From LMUY01 sp964244655 (lineage in GTDB: Bacteria; Pseudomonadota; Alphaproteobacteria; Acetobacterales; Acetobacteraceae): a stretch of 64,000 nucleotides of DNA. Positions 53,729 to 61,963 of this stretch are shown piece by piece; the stretch's first letter is position 1, and every line of letters starts with the position of its first letter. The notes beneath the pieces are model-generated. The model did no database searches, was not told the origin of the DNA, and saw only the letters and a list, made by a program, of their open reading frames with translations. Where the stretch lies: the NCBI GenBank assembly GCA_964244655.1, contig CAXTJU010000002.1, positions 33,312 to 97,311 of the forward strand, given 5' to 3'. A program made the translations under genes and the position numbers.

Positions 53729-53837
53729 GGACATTGAGGCGCCTCGGCCAGTTTCCCGGTATAGGACATCCCCGCGATACGCCTTTGACAACCGCTTAAT
53801 GCCCATCGCGGACCTCAAGGCGCCTCGGCCAGCTTCC
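53729..53837. repeat. Two direct repeats next to the integrase
   Basis: AGGCGCCTCGGCCAGTTTCC at 53737-53756 and AGGCGCCTCGGCCAGCTTCC at 53818-53837 differ at one base and are 81 nt apart, each preceded by GGAC. They could be recombinase arm sites or regulatory iterons for the genes downstream. Confidence 0.6.
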
Positions 53838-53988
53838 GGACTTCGAGGGCCGGAGGCGTCCAACAGGGGAATGAGAAATCCGTAAATACAGCCTTCTGGC
53901 CTTCTGGTTTGCATGAAAGCCAGAAATGTGGAATTCAGGGCATGTTATCACGACCGAACAGGACGGTCGACGAGTCAGGGGACGCTCA

Positions 53989-54180
53989 ATGGCGGAGAGG
54001 CAGTCGGCTTCACCCAGCGACGAGGCTGGCCAGGAACCCGACAGGGGACCCTCGCTTAATTTCAAGGTCAGCTCGGATTTCAAGAAGCAGTTTAAGGGAT
54101 TCGCTGTCGCGCGGGGGATTAGTATGACCGATCTCCTCAAGGAGGGATTCGAGCTCTCCAAGAGTAAGCGGCAGGAATGA
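53989..54180 (+). CDS. Small ribbon-helix-helix-type protein
   Basis: The product has 63 residues. A disordered N-terminus is followed by LNFKVSSDFKKQFKGFAVAR and GISMTDLLKEGFELSKSKRQ. This strand-helix-helix layout is that of RHH DNA-binding proteins related to plasmid partition or antitoxin regulators. The ATG at 53989 has AGGGG at suitable spacing. It lies 67 nt ahead of the methyltransferase gene on the same strand, so it may control the restriction-modification unit. Confidence 0.65.
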   Translation: MAERQSASPSDEAGQEPDRGPSLNFKVSSDFKKQFKGFAVARGISMTDLLKEGFELSKSKRQE

Positions 54181-54247
54181 TCGACATCTCGGCCGCTATT
54201 ATGCGCTCGGCTACACCTGGCGCGTCACTCTCGTTAAGACGGCGCCT

Positions 54248-57121
54248 ATGACGCTCGAGGCCCCCAGTGATCGCAAGGAGGTAGCCGACTGGCTGTTTTC
54301 CATTGGCGAGCACAGCGGCCTGCCCATGGTAGAAGGCCTGGTAGCTGTCCAAGGTTACGACCATTCGGGCCGACCGCCCGAAGAGGTCGCCTTCATGGAA
54401 AAGGCGTACTCCTACGGCGCGCGGGCGGTGTTCTTCGAAGCGGAACGCCATGGCCGTGCGGCCATCGCCCAAGCCTTCATCTTCGATACGAGCGATGAAC
54501 CAGACGACTCCCGGTTCGCCGAACTGCACAAGCGGCTCTGGAGTTGGGGCGGCGTGCCCTTGGTCTATCGGGCTGCGCCGGCGTCGATCCAGCTCTTTCG
54601 ATGTGCGCACGAGCCTGACTTCGCCAGCCCGGACGGCGTGCCCGTCTGCCGTCCGATTCGGACGCTGGTGACTGGCGCCAAGATCGCCGAACGCGACGTC
54701 TGGTGGGACGCGGCGCGCATCCGCAATGGTACTATCTGGGATGATCCTCACGCCTGTACTTTGATGCTCTCCGCTCAGAAGTCGGCGCACCGTACCTTGG
54801 TCGAGGAAGTCCATGCGTTGGCGAAGCAGCTATCCGACCAACGCCTGCTTTTGCCTAGGCTCCGCCGCAGGCTCCTCATCCTATCGCTCCTTATCGCCTA
54901 TCTCGAAGAACGATCGGTTCTGCTCCCCGCGGATTTCGCCATGGCGCGCAGAGGCGCGACCCGCTTTTTCGAAGTCCTTGGTGACGGCAACGCGCTAATC
55001 GCATTGCTCGAGGCGCTCGAAGAGCGGTTCAATGGTCACGTTTTCAGGTTGACCGAGGAGGAACGCACCGCCCTGGCCGACAGCACTGAACTCGCAAACT
55101 ATGCGCGATTGGTCGAAGGCCGTGAAGACGCCGCCGGACAGCTCAGCCTCTGGCGACTTTACTCCTTCCGCGACCTGCCAATAGAGCTGATCAGCAACAT
55201 TTACCAGCTTTTCGTCAAGGACGCGGCGAGCTCCATCTACACTCCTCCCGCTCTCGTTCGGCTCATGCTCGAGGAAACCCTGAGTTGGGAGCGGCTTGAT
55301 CGACTGATGGCGGGCGACGGAGTCATTCTCGACCCGGCCTGTGGATCTGGCGTGTTCCTTGTAGAGGCCTATCGGCGGCTCGTCCTCCGGTGGCGGTGGC
55401 GTAATGATTGGGCCCGGCCCGGAGTGAACGAGTTGCGCCCTTTGCTGCAACGCGTCCACGGGATCGACCTTGAAGAGGGTGCCGTCGAACTGGCCGCGTT
55501 CAGCCTTTGTCTAAGTTTATGCGATGCCCTGCAGCCAGAGGAAATTCGTTCGAGTGTCAGGCTGTTCCCGCCGCTGGCCGGCACGACGCTCCACCACAGC
55601 TGCTTCTTCGACGCTAAGTCCGCAGGCCTGGTCCAGGCCCCGGTCGCCGCGATCGTCGGTAATCCACCGTTCGAATCGTCATTGCCGACTGCAGGCGCTA
55701 AGCGCAGCTACGCGTCCTACATCAAGGCGCATGGAGCGCTGGCGGACAAGCAGCTCGCCTATCTCTTCCTGAACGAAGCGATGGCGATGCTTGCGCCGGA
55801 CGGGGTGCTGGCCATGGTCGAGCCCGCGGGCTTCCTATACAACCAAAATGCGCTCGCCTTCCGGAAGGCTTTTTTCCGCCGCTGGAGGGTGCGTGAGATC
55901 CTCGACTTCGTCTCGGTACGCGGACTTTTTAAGAAGGGCGAGGCGGACCCCAAGGTCGTGGTCGTCATCGCCGAGGCTGGCAAGTCCGCGCCCGACAGCC
56001 GTCTGCTTCACGCCGTGTTCCGCCGCAACGGCCGCGCCACGGCTGAGCAGGGCTTCGATATCGACTACTATGACCTCTGTTGGCTTCGAAATTCGGATGC
56101 CGAGCAGTCGTCGGACGTCTGGCGCTCAAATCTCCTCGGCGGGAGCCGGGTTAGGGAGCTTGTCGAGCGACTGCGAGCGTACCCGACCTTGAAAGATTAT
56201 GCTGCGAAGCAGAATTGGGATTTCGGCGAAGGCTTCATTGCCGGACTCAGTGGTGAGTCGGCGCCCGCCGACCATGTTGTCGGCAAGCCGCTACTGCCGA
56301 CCAGCGCTCTCTCCAAGCACGGCCTTGATGTTCATTTCTTTGAGACCGTTCCTGATCGCCCCATCAAGCGTCCTATGACAGAGCGACGGTTCACGCCGCC
56401 TTTTCTTCTGATCAAGGAAAATGAGGACCTGCACCACGACGTTTGGACAGGCCACTATCTGACTTACAAGCATCGGATCGTTGGGTTTGCCGCGAAGCCC
56501 GGCGATCTGCCCAGGCTCACGGCTGTCGAGAAATGGCTTCGGCGCGAGAGCACCGCGCTGCGCGCCTATGTCGCCGCTGTGAGCGCCAGTTTGTTCGTCC
56601 AGCGGGCGACAGCGATCCTCGGTGCCGACATCTTCGCATTGCCCTATCCCGAAGATGAAAACCTCGACCTGAGCGAGAACGAGCGTATCCTCACCGAGGA
56701 TATCATCGAGTATCAGCGCGACTTCATCAGGCTCGGTACGACCGCGCCGGTGATGCAAACCGCGTCGCCAGACGCCCTTGCGGCCTTTGACCAAGTCTTC
56801 ACACGCCAACTCAAGGCAGTTTACTCGCGCAACCCTCTTCGCGCCCTCGACAGCCAGCACTGGTCCGGCGCAAACTGCAGGGCCTACGTGTTCGGTGAAG
56901 GCAAGGTGGACTGGTCCGGCGCCGACGAGCTTCGCAGCCGGCTCGACACTCTCCTGCACGACCGCCGCGGTTCGGGGCTGACCGTCACCCGGATCACTAG
57001 GCTCTATGACAAGGGCTTCGTGTTCCTTCTCAAACCCGATCGTCATCGCTTCTGGACCCGCTCGATCGCCTTGCGGGACGCCGATGACGTCCTGGCCGAT
57101 CTTCGCGAGCAAGGCTTTTAG
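54248..57121 (+). CDS. Eco57I-like N6-adenine DNA methyltransferase, large
   Basis: The product has 957 residues. SAM-binding motif I (VILDPACGSGVFLVEAYRRL, DPACGSG at 362-368) and catalytic motif IV (IVGNPPFES, NPPF at 472-475) are intact, in the order of gamma-class N6 methylases. The 350-residue N-terminal region (AFIFDTSDEPDDSRFAELHK, LWSWGGVPLVYRAAP) has no visible PD-(D/E)XK triad. The 400-residue C-terminal part probably recognises DNA. The nuclease gene follows after one base, so modification and cleavage are split, unlike type IIG enzymes. Confidence 0.88.
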   Translation: MTLEAPSDRKEVADWLFSIGEHSGLPMVEGLVAVQGYDHSGRPPEEVAFMEKAYSYGARAVFFEAERHGRAAIAQAFIFDTSDEPDDSRFAELHKRLWSWGGVPLVYRAAPASIQLFRCAHEPDFASPDGVPVCRPIRTLVTGAKIAERDVWWDAARIRNGTIWDDPHACTLMLSAQKSAHRTLVEEVHALAKQLSDQRLLLPRLRRRLLILSLLIAYLEERSVLLPADFAMARRGATRFFEVLGDGNALIALLEALEERFNGHVFRLTEEERTALADSTELANYARLVEGREDAAGQLSLWRLYSFRDLPIELISNIYQLFVKDAASSIYTPPALVRLMLEETLSWERLDRLMAGDGVILDPACGSGVFLVEAYRRLVLRWRWRNDWARPGVNELRPLLQRVHGIDLEEGAVELAAFSLCLSLCDALQPEEIRSSVRLFPPLAGTTLHHSCFFDAKSAGLVQAPVAAIVGNPPFESSLPTAGAKRSYASYIKAHGALADKQLAYLFLNEAMAMLAPDGVLAMVEPAGFLYNQNALAFRKAFFRRWRVREILDFVSVRGLFKKGEADPKVVVVIAEAGKSAPDSRLLHAVFRRNGRATAEQGFDIDYYDLCWLRNSDAEQSSDVWRSNLLGGSRVRELVERLRAYPTLKDYAAKQNWDFGEGFIAGLSGESAPADHVVGKPLLPTSALSKHGLDVHFFETVPDRPIKRPMTERRFTPPFLLIKENEDLHHDVWTGHYLTYKHRIVGFAAKPGDLPRLTAVEKWLRRESTALRAYVAAVSASLFVQRATAILGADIFALPYPEDENLDLSENERILTEDIIEYQRDFIRLGTTAPVMQTASPDALAAFDQVFTRQLKAVYSRNPLRALDSQHWSGANCRAYVFGEGKVDWSGADELRSRLDTLLHDRRGSGLTVTRITRLYDKGFVFLLKPDRHRFWTRSIALRDADDVLADLREQGF

Positions 57122-57122
57122 C

Positions 57123-57839
57123 ATGCTGGCCGATACAGGCGATCGCCGAGCCCAGGCTGGGATGCTTGGCAGCGCGGTTCATCTGCCGGGCGAATGGTTG
57201 TCTGCCCTGATCGGCTTCATCGGCCAGGTTCTGCCGGGTTGGCGGGATGACCCAAAAAGACCGGCGCAAATTGGTGAGGATGCCCTGACGTCCCAGCTTT
57301 GCGCACGTCTCGCAAGCGCCAGCCGCCATACGCCCGGCTGGGATTTCCTGCAGTTTCGGCGCGAAGAGCCAGACGAAGCGGACCGCCGACGAGCGATTGA
57401 TCTGGCCGTAGCGCCCAGTGGCTGCATCATTTGGATCGAGGGGCGCGAGTACACCGAGTATCAGACGCTTCTTCCGGTCGAGTGCAAGCGACTACCGACA
57501 CCCTCTGGAGCCCGGCGCGACGAACGCGAGTATCTCTATAGCTGCTTTAGTACTACGGGCGGGGTCCAACGTTTCAAAGCAGGTCATCACGGCGCCTCGC
57601 AAGCGAGAGGAGCAATGATCGCGTACGTGCAGGACAGCGATATCGCGGCCTGGTCTGCACAGATTGAGGGATGGATCAACGATCTCGAACGCGACGCCGT
57701 TGAAGGCTGGTCGGCGGCCGACAAGCTATCCATCGTCCACCATGACGCGCTCGCGCGCATCGCACGGCTAGCCTCAGTTCACCTTCGCAGACTGGGTCTT
57801 GACAGAATTCAACTCGATCATCTTTGGATCGAGATGTAG
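57123..57839 (+). CDS. PD-(D/E)XK nuclease-like partner of the methyltransferase
   Basis: The product has 238 residues. RRAIDLAVAPSGCIIW and LLPVECKRLPTPSG give Asp93 and Glu120-X-Lys122, a classic D...ExK nuclease core. The start is 1 nt after the methylase stop. No described restriction enzyme is recognised in its other parts. It is most likely the cleavage subunit of the system, but it could also act on its own. Confidence 0.7.
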   Translation: MLADTGDRRAQAGMLGSAVHLPGEWLSALIGFIGQVLPGWRDDPKRPAQIGEDALTSQLCARLASASRHTPGWDFLQFRREEPDEADRRRAIDLAVAPSGCIIWIEGREYTEYQTLLPVECKRLPTPSGARRDEREYLYSCFSTTGGVQRFKAGHHGASQARGAMIAYVQDSDIAAWSAQIEGWINDLERDAVEGWSAADKLSIVHHDALARIARLASVHLRRLGLDRIQLDHLWIEM

Positions 57840-57925
57840 CACTAATCGAACCGGACCTAAATCTGAGCTCGGCGTCGCCGAGCGATAGAAGGCCGCCTCC
57901 CTGATCGGGCGAAAGATCATGATTT

Positions 57926-60652
57926 TCAGGTGCCCGCCTGGTTCGCCGCCGGCCCTAGCGCGTTAAGGCGAGCGTCGAGTCTGGCCTTTTCCTGATCCCG
58001 CACGCTTGCGGCGCGCGCTCTTGCCAAGTCGTCCCGTGCTCCGGGATCACCAAGGGCGACGCGCGCATCGTGCCGGAGTTCCAGGAACTCGCTCCTGAAG
58101 TGCTCTGCCTTTAAGTTGCCGAGCGCCCTTTCAATCCACGCTAGTGCGTCTTGCGCGTCCCCCTGCGCGAGCCTCGCTCTCGCCATCAAGCGCTGAAGCC
58201 ATCCGCTTTTCTCGAGATCCGGGCGGCTGCGAAGCAGCGCCTCGCCCTGCCCCGGCTGGCCCATGTCGATCAGCAGCTCTGCGCGCCTCTGTTGGTGGAA
58301 TGGATGAGGCCGGGCCTCGGCCTCATATAGGGCAAAGGCCTTTGCGCGCAGGCGGTCAACATCCGCTCCCTCCAGCCTGGCGGCCTCCGCAAATACCTCC
58401 GCCCACGCAAACCGCTCGCCGTCGTCCGCCAAGTCAGACGGTTCTGGCTCCGGCAAGTGCCGCAGGATTCGCTCGAACATGAGCGGCTCCTCCGTCGAAA
58501 TGTAGCGACCCAGCATGGCAAAGGCGCTGAGCGCCTGCCGCACCCCGACGTTTCCCGCTTCCACAATAGTTCGTTCGATTGCCACGGCGTGCCGGCGAAC
58601 TAAGTCGGCTCGCCAGCTGCCGGAACCCCAGGGTAGGCGCTCGATCACGCCTAGCAGGACGGAGTAGCTCACCTCCAGCCCGGGCCCCGTGGTCCCGAGA
58701 ACCTGATCGACGAGCTCGACGACCCTTCCCGTTCTGCACGGGTCCGACCGGTATATGTCGACCAACTGGAGCCGCGCCTCGTGCAGCGGCCACGGGCCAC
58801 TCAGCACGTCTTCAAACAGGTGCGCCGCGGCTCCTGTCTCGCCAAGTCGTTTCAGCGCCTTGGCCTCGTGGTGCCGGATCTCGGCCAGCTGACGGTCTTC
58901 AAGCCCAGGGAGTGCCGCCAACTTGCTGAAAATGGGCATGCGTCCGCGCAACCTGTCCTTCGCCAAGGCGTCGCCCTCGATCTTGTCGTGGAAGAACAGG
59001 TGCTCGACGGCTTCGATCACCGTGATGACCGCCATGGGCCCTGGAACTTTCCCTACCAACGCGTCGGCATCCGCCGACGGGTCTCCCACGAGCCGAGGGT
59101 CGAGTTCCGCGGGCTCCCACGAGAGGAGAAGGGCGTACAGGAAGGGCGGGGAGCGGTTTCCGCCTCGGACCAGCCTTTCCAGCTTTGGACGTAGGACGCG
59201 TGCGGCGGTCCACAGCCGCAAGCCGGGTTGCGCGGCCGCACTCCGCAGGTAAGACTCGAACGCGGCGTCCAGTTCCGCGGCCCGGCCAGGACTGCACCAG
59301 TCGGGGGAGATGGCAGCGAATACGACGTCGTGCAGGCGCACGACCCCACTTCTGTCAGCCGCAGTTAAGCCATGCCTCCGCAGCTTGCGCAGGCCGAGTG
59401 GCAAGACAATCGTCTGGAGAAAGTCCTCGCCGCAGTTTGCTTGCCCGGCCCAGGCGAACACCGACAACTCGCGCTCCAAGGTCGGGTGGAGGCGGCCCAG
59501 CAGCCTGTCAGCGAGCCGGACCCCGCCATCCTCCAGTTCCCCGAGTTCGCGGCAGTCGAGTTCTACCTCTCCCCACGTTGCGCCCTCCCGCACGGCTGAC
59601 TCGATCAGGCTCAGGCTCAAGGGATGGCCACCGACCGTGGACCAGATCGTGGCGAAGCTGTCTTCCGGGCAGCGCGCACCCTCACGTTCCAGCAAAGCGC
59701 GACCGTCCACTTGATCAAACATAGGGAGCTGGTAGGAGCCGGTGCCCACAGGCCGGCGCGTCACGATTACGCGCGACCCTGGCCCGCACAGGTCGGCGAA
59801 GGCCTTCTCGTCGAGGTCCTCCCCGGCGTCGTCGATCACGAGAAGGCATGCCCGCGCACGCAGCAGGGCGGCGATGTTGCGCTGCTCGCCTCCCCGCACG
59901 AGAGGGAGCGCCTGCAAGTCCTCGGGCCGTCGAACCTCGCCGCGGTCGAGCCAAATCGCTAGGTCATATTCGTCCTTATGGTCCGCGACATATGCGGCGG
60001 CGGCGGCGGACTTGCCGAGGCCGCCGATGCCGCTGACGGTCACGGCGGGTTGGCTGGCCAGCCGCGACGACAGCTCGGCATCCACTCCGGGACGCCGAAG
60101 GTGCCTCGGGTCAGGCGTCGGCGCCATCCTACTGATCGCCTCCTCGTCCCGGATGCGCTGTAGCTCAGGCAAGTATGGAGCGAGGTGCCGAATGGCGACG
60201 TCGCTGAATATCAGCTCGTCAACCAGTCTAGTCGCGATGTCCTCCGCCCCCCACACGTGCAGGGTCTTCCCAGCCATATCGGGCCGGGCGAGCGCCGCCG
60301 TTTCAAATTCCTGCGCAATCTGCGGTCTTTTGCGGGTGCCGGACAGGAGGAAGACGTCAATTGCGCCCGGCCTGCGCCGAAGCGCGTTAGCGAGGTCGCC
60401 CTCGGCTTTGTGCATGGGGCGGTCGAAGTAGCCGGCCTCGTCGGAGTATTCGGCGACGGAACGTCCATCGTCGCTGACGCTGTCAGCCACCCCAGAAACG
60501 GGATAGCCCCGCAGGTTGATCCCCTGGTGACTGAGTGACGTCGCGAGAAGCTCATCGAGGAAGATTCCGCCGAAGCGCTCGAACTCCGGTCCGATGTAGC
60601 CGATCGCTGTTGCCAGGCGGTCGATCTGGGCCGTCCTCCGCTTCGGATTCAT
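57926..60652 (-). CDS. STAND NTPase (NLR-like) with a restriction-nuclease-like N-terminal domain
   Basis: The product has 908 residues. Residues 1-170 form an effector-like domain with an acidic/Glu pattern resembling a degenerate PD-(D/E)XK core (VSDDGRSVAEYSDEAGYFD, then IDVFLLSGTRKRP). The P-loop is VTVSGIGGLGKSAAAA (208-215) and Walker B is CLLVIDDAGEDLDEKAF (about 270-275), with the sensor-like GSRVIVTRR. Residues 480-908 are helical repeats (EIRHHEAKALKRLGETGAAA, QRLMARARLAQGDAQDALAW), likely the sensor. This is the plan of bacterial Avs/NLR-like antiphage proteins. It converges on the restriction-modification genes. Confidence 0.82.
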   Translation of the reverse strand: MNPKRRTAQIDRLATAIGYIGPEFERFGGIFLDELLATSLSHQGINLRGYPVSGVADSVSDDGRSVAEYSDEAGYFDRPMHKAEGDLANALRRRPGAIDVFLLSGTRKRPQIAQEFETAALARPDMAGKTLHVWGAEDIATRLVDELIFSDVAIRHLAPYLPELQRIRDEEAISRMAPTPDPRHLRRPGVDAELSSRLASQPAVTVSGIGGLGKSAAAAAYVADHKDEYDLAIWLDRGEVRRPEDLQALPLVRGGEQRNIAALLRARACLLVIDDAGEDLDEKAFADLCGPGSRVIVTRRPVGTGSYQLPMFDQVDGRALLEREGARCPEDSFATIWSTVGGHPLSLSLIESAVREGATWGEVELDCRELGELEDGGVRLADRLLGRLHPTLERELSVFAWAGQANCGEDFLQTIVLPLGLRKLRRHGLTAADRSGVVRLHDVVFAAISPDWCSPGRAAELDAAFESYLRSAAAQPGLRLWTAARVLRPKLERLVRGGNRSPPFLYALLLSWEPAELDPRLVGDPSADADALVGKVPGPMAVITVIEAVEHLFFHDKIEGDALAKDRLRGRMPIFSKLAALPGLEDRQLAEIRHHEAKALKRLGETGAAAHLFEDVLSGPWPLHEARLQLVDIYRSDPCRTGRVVELVDQVLGTTGPGLEVSYSVLLGVIERLPWGSGSWRADLVRRHAVAIERTIVEAGNVGVRQALSAFAMLGRYISTEEPLMFERILRHLPEPEPSDLADDGERFAWAEVFAEAARLEGADVDRLRAKAFALYEAEARPHPFHQQRRAELLIDMGQPGQGEALLRSRPDLEKSGWLQRLMARARLAQGDAQDALAWIERALGNLKAEHFRSEFLELRHDARVALGDPGARDDLARARAASVRDQEKARLDARLNALGPAANQAGT

Positions 60653-60876
60653 CCGGAGACCATTAGCTGGCGCATCAAGTCATCATTCCAGTAAGAGGGA
60701 CGCTTTGTGGCTTGGGTGTTCCGCAGATGGCGCAAGGTTTTGGACCTTGCTAGTCCGGCATAGCCTGCCTGCCAGGAGAGGGCGCGCGTCGCGGGCCATG
60801 GCGCCGCGGCGATGATGCTCGCCGCCATCATCGTCCTGCCGCTGATCGCGGGCAGTATTATGATGGCCATCACCAA
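60649..60876 (-). CDS. Small reading frame coupled to the STAND gene
   Basis: The frame has about 75 codons, and its TGA overlaps the STAND ATG (ATGA). The end, RALSWQAGYAGLARSKTLRH and YWNDDLMRQLMVSG, looks protein-like. The start (MAIIILPAISGRTMMAASII) is hydrophobic and overlaps the DUF6088 gene in another frame. It may be the 3' end of a broken gene rather than a complete one. Confidence 0.35.
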   Translation of the reverse strand: MVMAIIILPAISGRTMMAASIIAAAPWPATRALSWQAGYAGLARSKTLRHLRNTQATKRPSYWNDDLMRQLMVSG

Positions 60877-61531
60877 CGGCCGCGGCCTGCTCCGAGGCCT
60901 TGCCGATCAGGTCTCGTAGGAACACCTGCATCCAGACCGGCAGCGTCGACAGCCCGTCCTGCAGATCGGCAACGATCGTTGGACCATGCTCTGGATCCGC
61001 GGATATCGACTGAAGCCGCTTTTTGACCCGCGCCGAATCGCCGGGAAGCATGTCCTGCAGCCAATGCAGTGCCTGCACCACCCGCATCGCGGGCCGCCCC
61101 GCCCAGTATAGGGCGCTCGGCGCCGTCTTTTTGAACTCGATCCGCAGGCCGCCGAGCTCTAACGGCTTATATCGGGCGTCCGTATGCACGACGATGCATG
61201 CCGGCACCGCGTCGGAGAGGCCGAGATCGTTCGCCGCCGTGATGCCGTCGACGAGGATTCGGGCCTGGTCTCGCCGGGCCAGGGCATCAACGACGGCGCG
61301 GGGATCGGGATTTGTCGCCTTGCCGGTCAGCTTGTTGAAGCCGGGCTTGTCGTAGAGCCCCCGAGTGATCCGGCGTATCTCCTGGACCTGGACGAGCCGG
61401 TGCAGTGCCTGACGGACGGCCTCATGTGGTCCAAGATCGACGAAATCGGTGGGCGTCCATACCCCGAAAGGCGCGGAAAGGGCCATCCGCTCAACGATCG
61501 TCCCTTTAAGATCAAGAGCGGATCCACGCAT
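60683..61531 (-). CDS. DUF6088/AbiEi-like winged-helix antitoxin-type protein
   Basis: The product has 282 residues from the ATG at 61531, which has GGAG at 6-nt spacing. The winged-helix N-terminus (GVWTPTDFVDLGPHEAVRQA, IRRITRGLYDKP) and the following domain (DPRAVVDALARRDQARILVD) match DUF6088 proteins, which are type IV (AbiE-like) antitoxin relatives usually about 200 residues long. The last 70 residues (GDGHHNTARDQRQDDDGGEH onward) look out of frame, so a C-terminal frameshift is likely. No AbiEii-type toxin gene follows. Confidence 0.78.
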   Translation of the reverse strand: MRGSALDLKGTIVERMALSAPFGVWTPTDFVDLGPHEAVRQALHRLVQVQEIRRITRGLYDKPGFNKLTGKATNPDPRAVVDALARRDQARILVDGITAANDLGLSDAVPACIVVHTDARYKPLELGGLRIEFKKTAPSALYWAGRPAMRVVQALHWLQDMLPGDSARVKKRLQSISADPEHGPTIVADLQDGLSTLPVWMQVFLRDLIGKASEQAAAVGDGHHNTARDQRQDDDGGEHHRRGAMARDARPLLAGRLCRTSKVQNLAPSAEHPSHKASLLLE

Positions 61532-61542
61532 TACAGGCTCCA

Positions 61543-61576
61543 TTTGTCACAAGAATGTATACTTCCTTGTGACAAA
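61543..61576. promoter_or_regulatory. 34-bp near-perfect palindrome upstream of the DUF6088 gene
   Basis: TTTGTCACAAG at 61543-61553 and its exact complement CTTGTGACAAA at 61566-61576 flank a centre that itself contains GTATAC. Thirty of 34 positions are symmetric. It ends directly before the ribosome site of the DUF6088 gene, the position expected for autoregulation by AbiEi-type antitoxins. Confidence 0.75.
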
Positions 61577-61800
61577 TTGCCAGTCTCGTTTTGCCCGAGG
61601 CCCACGTCTCTGCCCCGGCTGCCTCACGCTGAGCGGTCGATAGACCGCGGCCTGTCGAATAGCCACGCCCTCACGCACGAGCCGCGCGACTGTCTCAGCA
61701 CTGATACCTCCGGCGACCAAATCGCGCAGCTGCACGATCCCCGCCCTTCCAGGCGTTCAATCGCGCTTGCTGGGTTGCGGCCGACGCAGCGGTTGATGTG
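61547..61800 (-). pseudogene. AbiEi-type antitoxin N-terminal fragment
   Basis: VQLRDLVAGGISAETVARLV and REGVAIRQAAVYRPL resemble the N-terminal winged helix of AbiEi-type proteins. Upstream residues (ASAIERLEGRG) are in another frame. The frame ends inside the 34-bp palindrome and has no ligand or dimer domain, so this is a fragment. Confidence 0.5.
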
Positions 61801-61963
61801 ATGAAATCTCGACTCTCGCCTCCAAGTGCAAAGGTATTATCAAATGGACCGGCAGTCGCCAGAGCTGTTGCTTACGGATCAGCCTGCCGCGGCGGCCTTG
61901 GCGAACAGCATGAGAGACATTTTACGAATGCCGTCCGGCTTGATCGCCGCGTCAAGCGAGTTC

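Noticed and set aside
53690..53988. Possible CRISPR-like repeat array
   Set aside because: Only two 20-bp repeats are present, with no further units, no spacer regularity and no cas genes.
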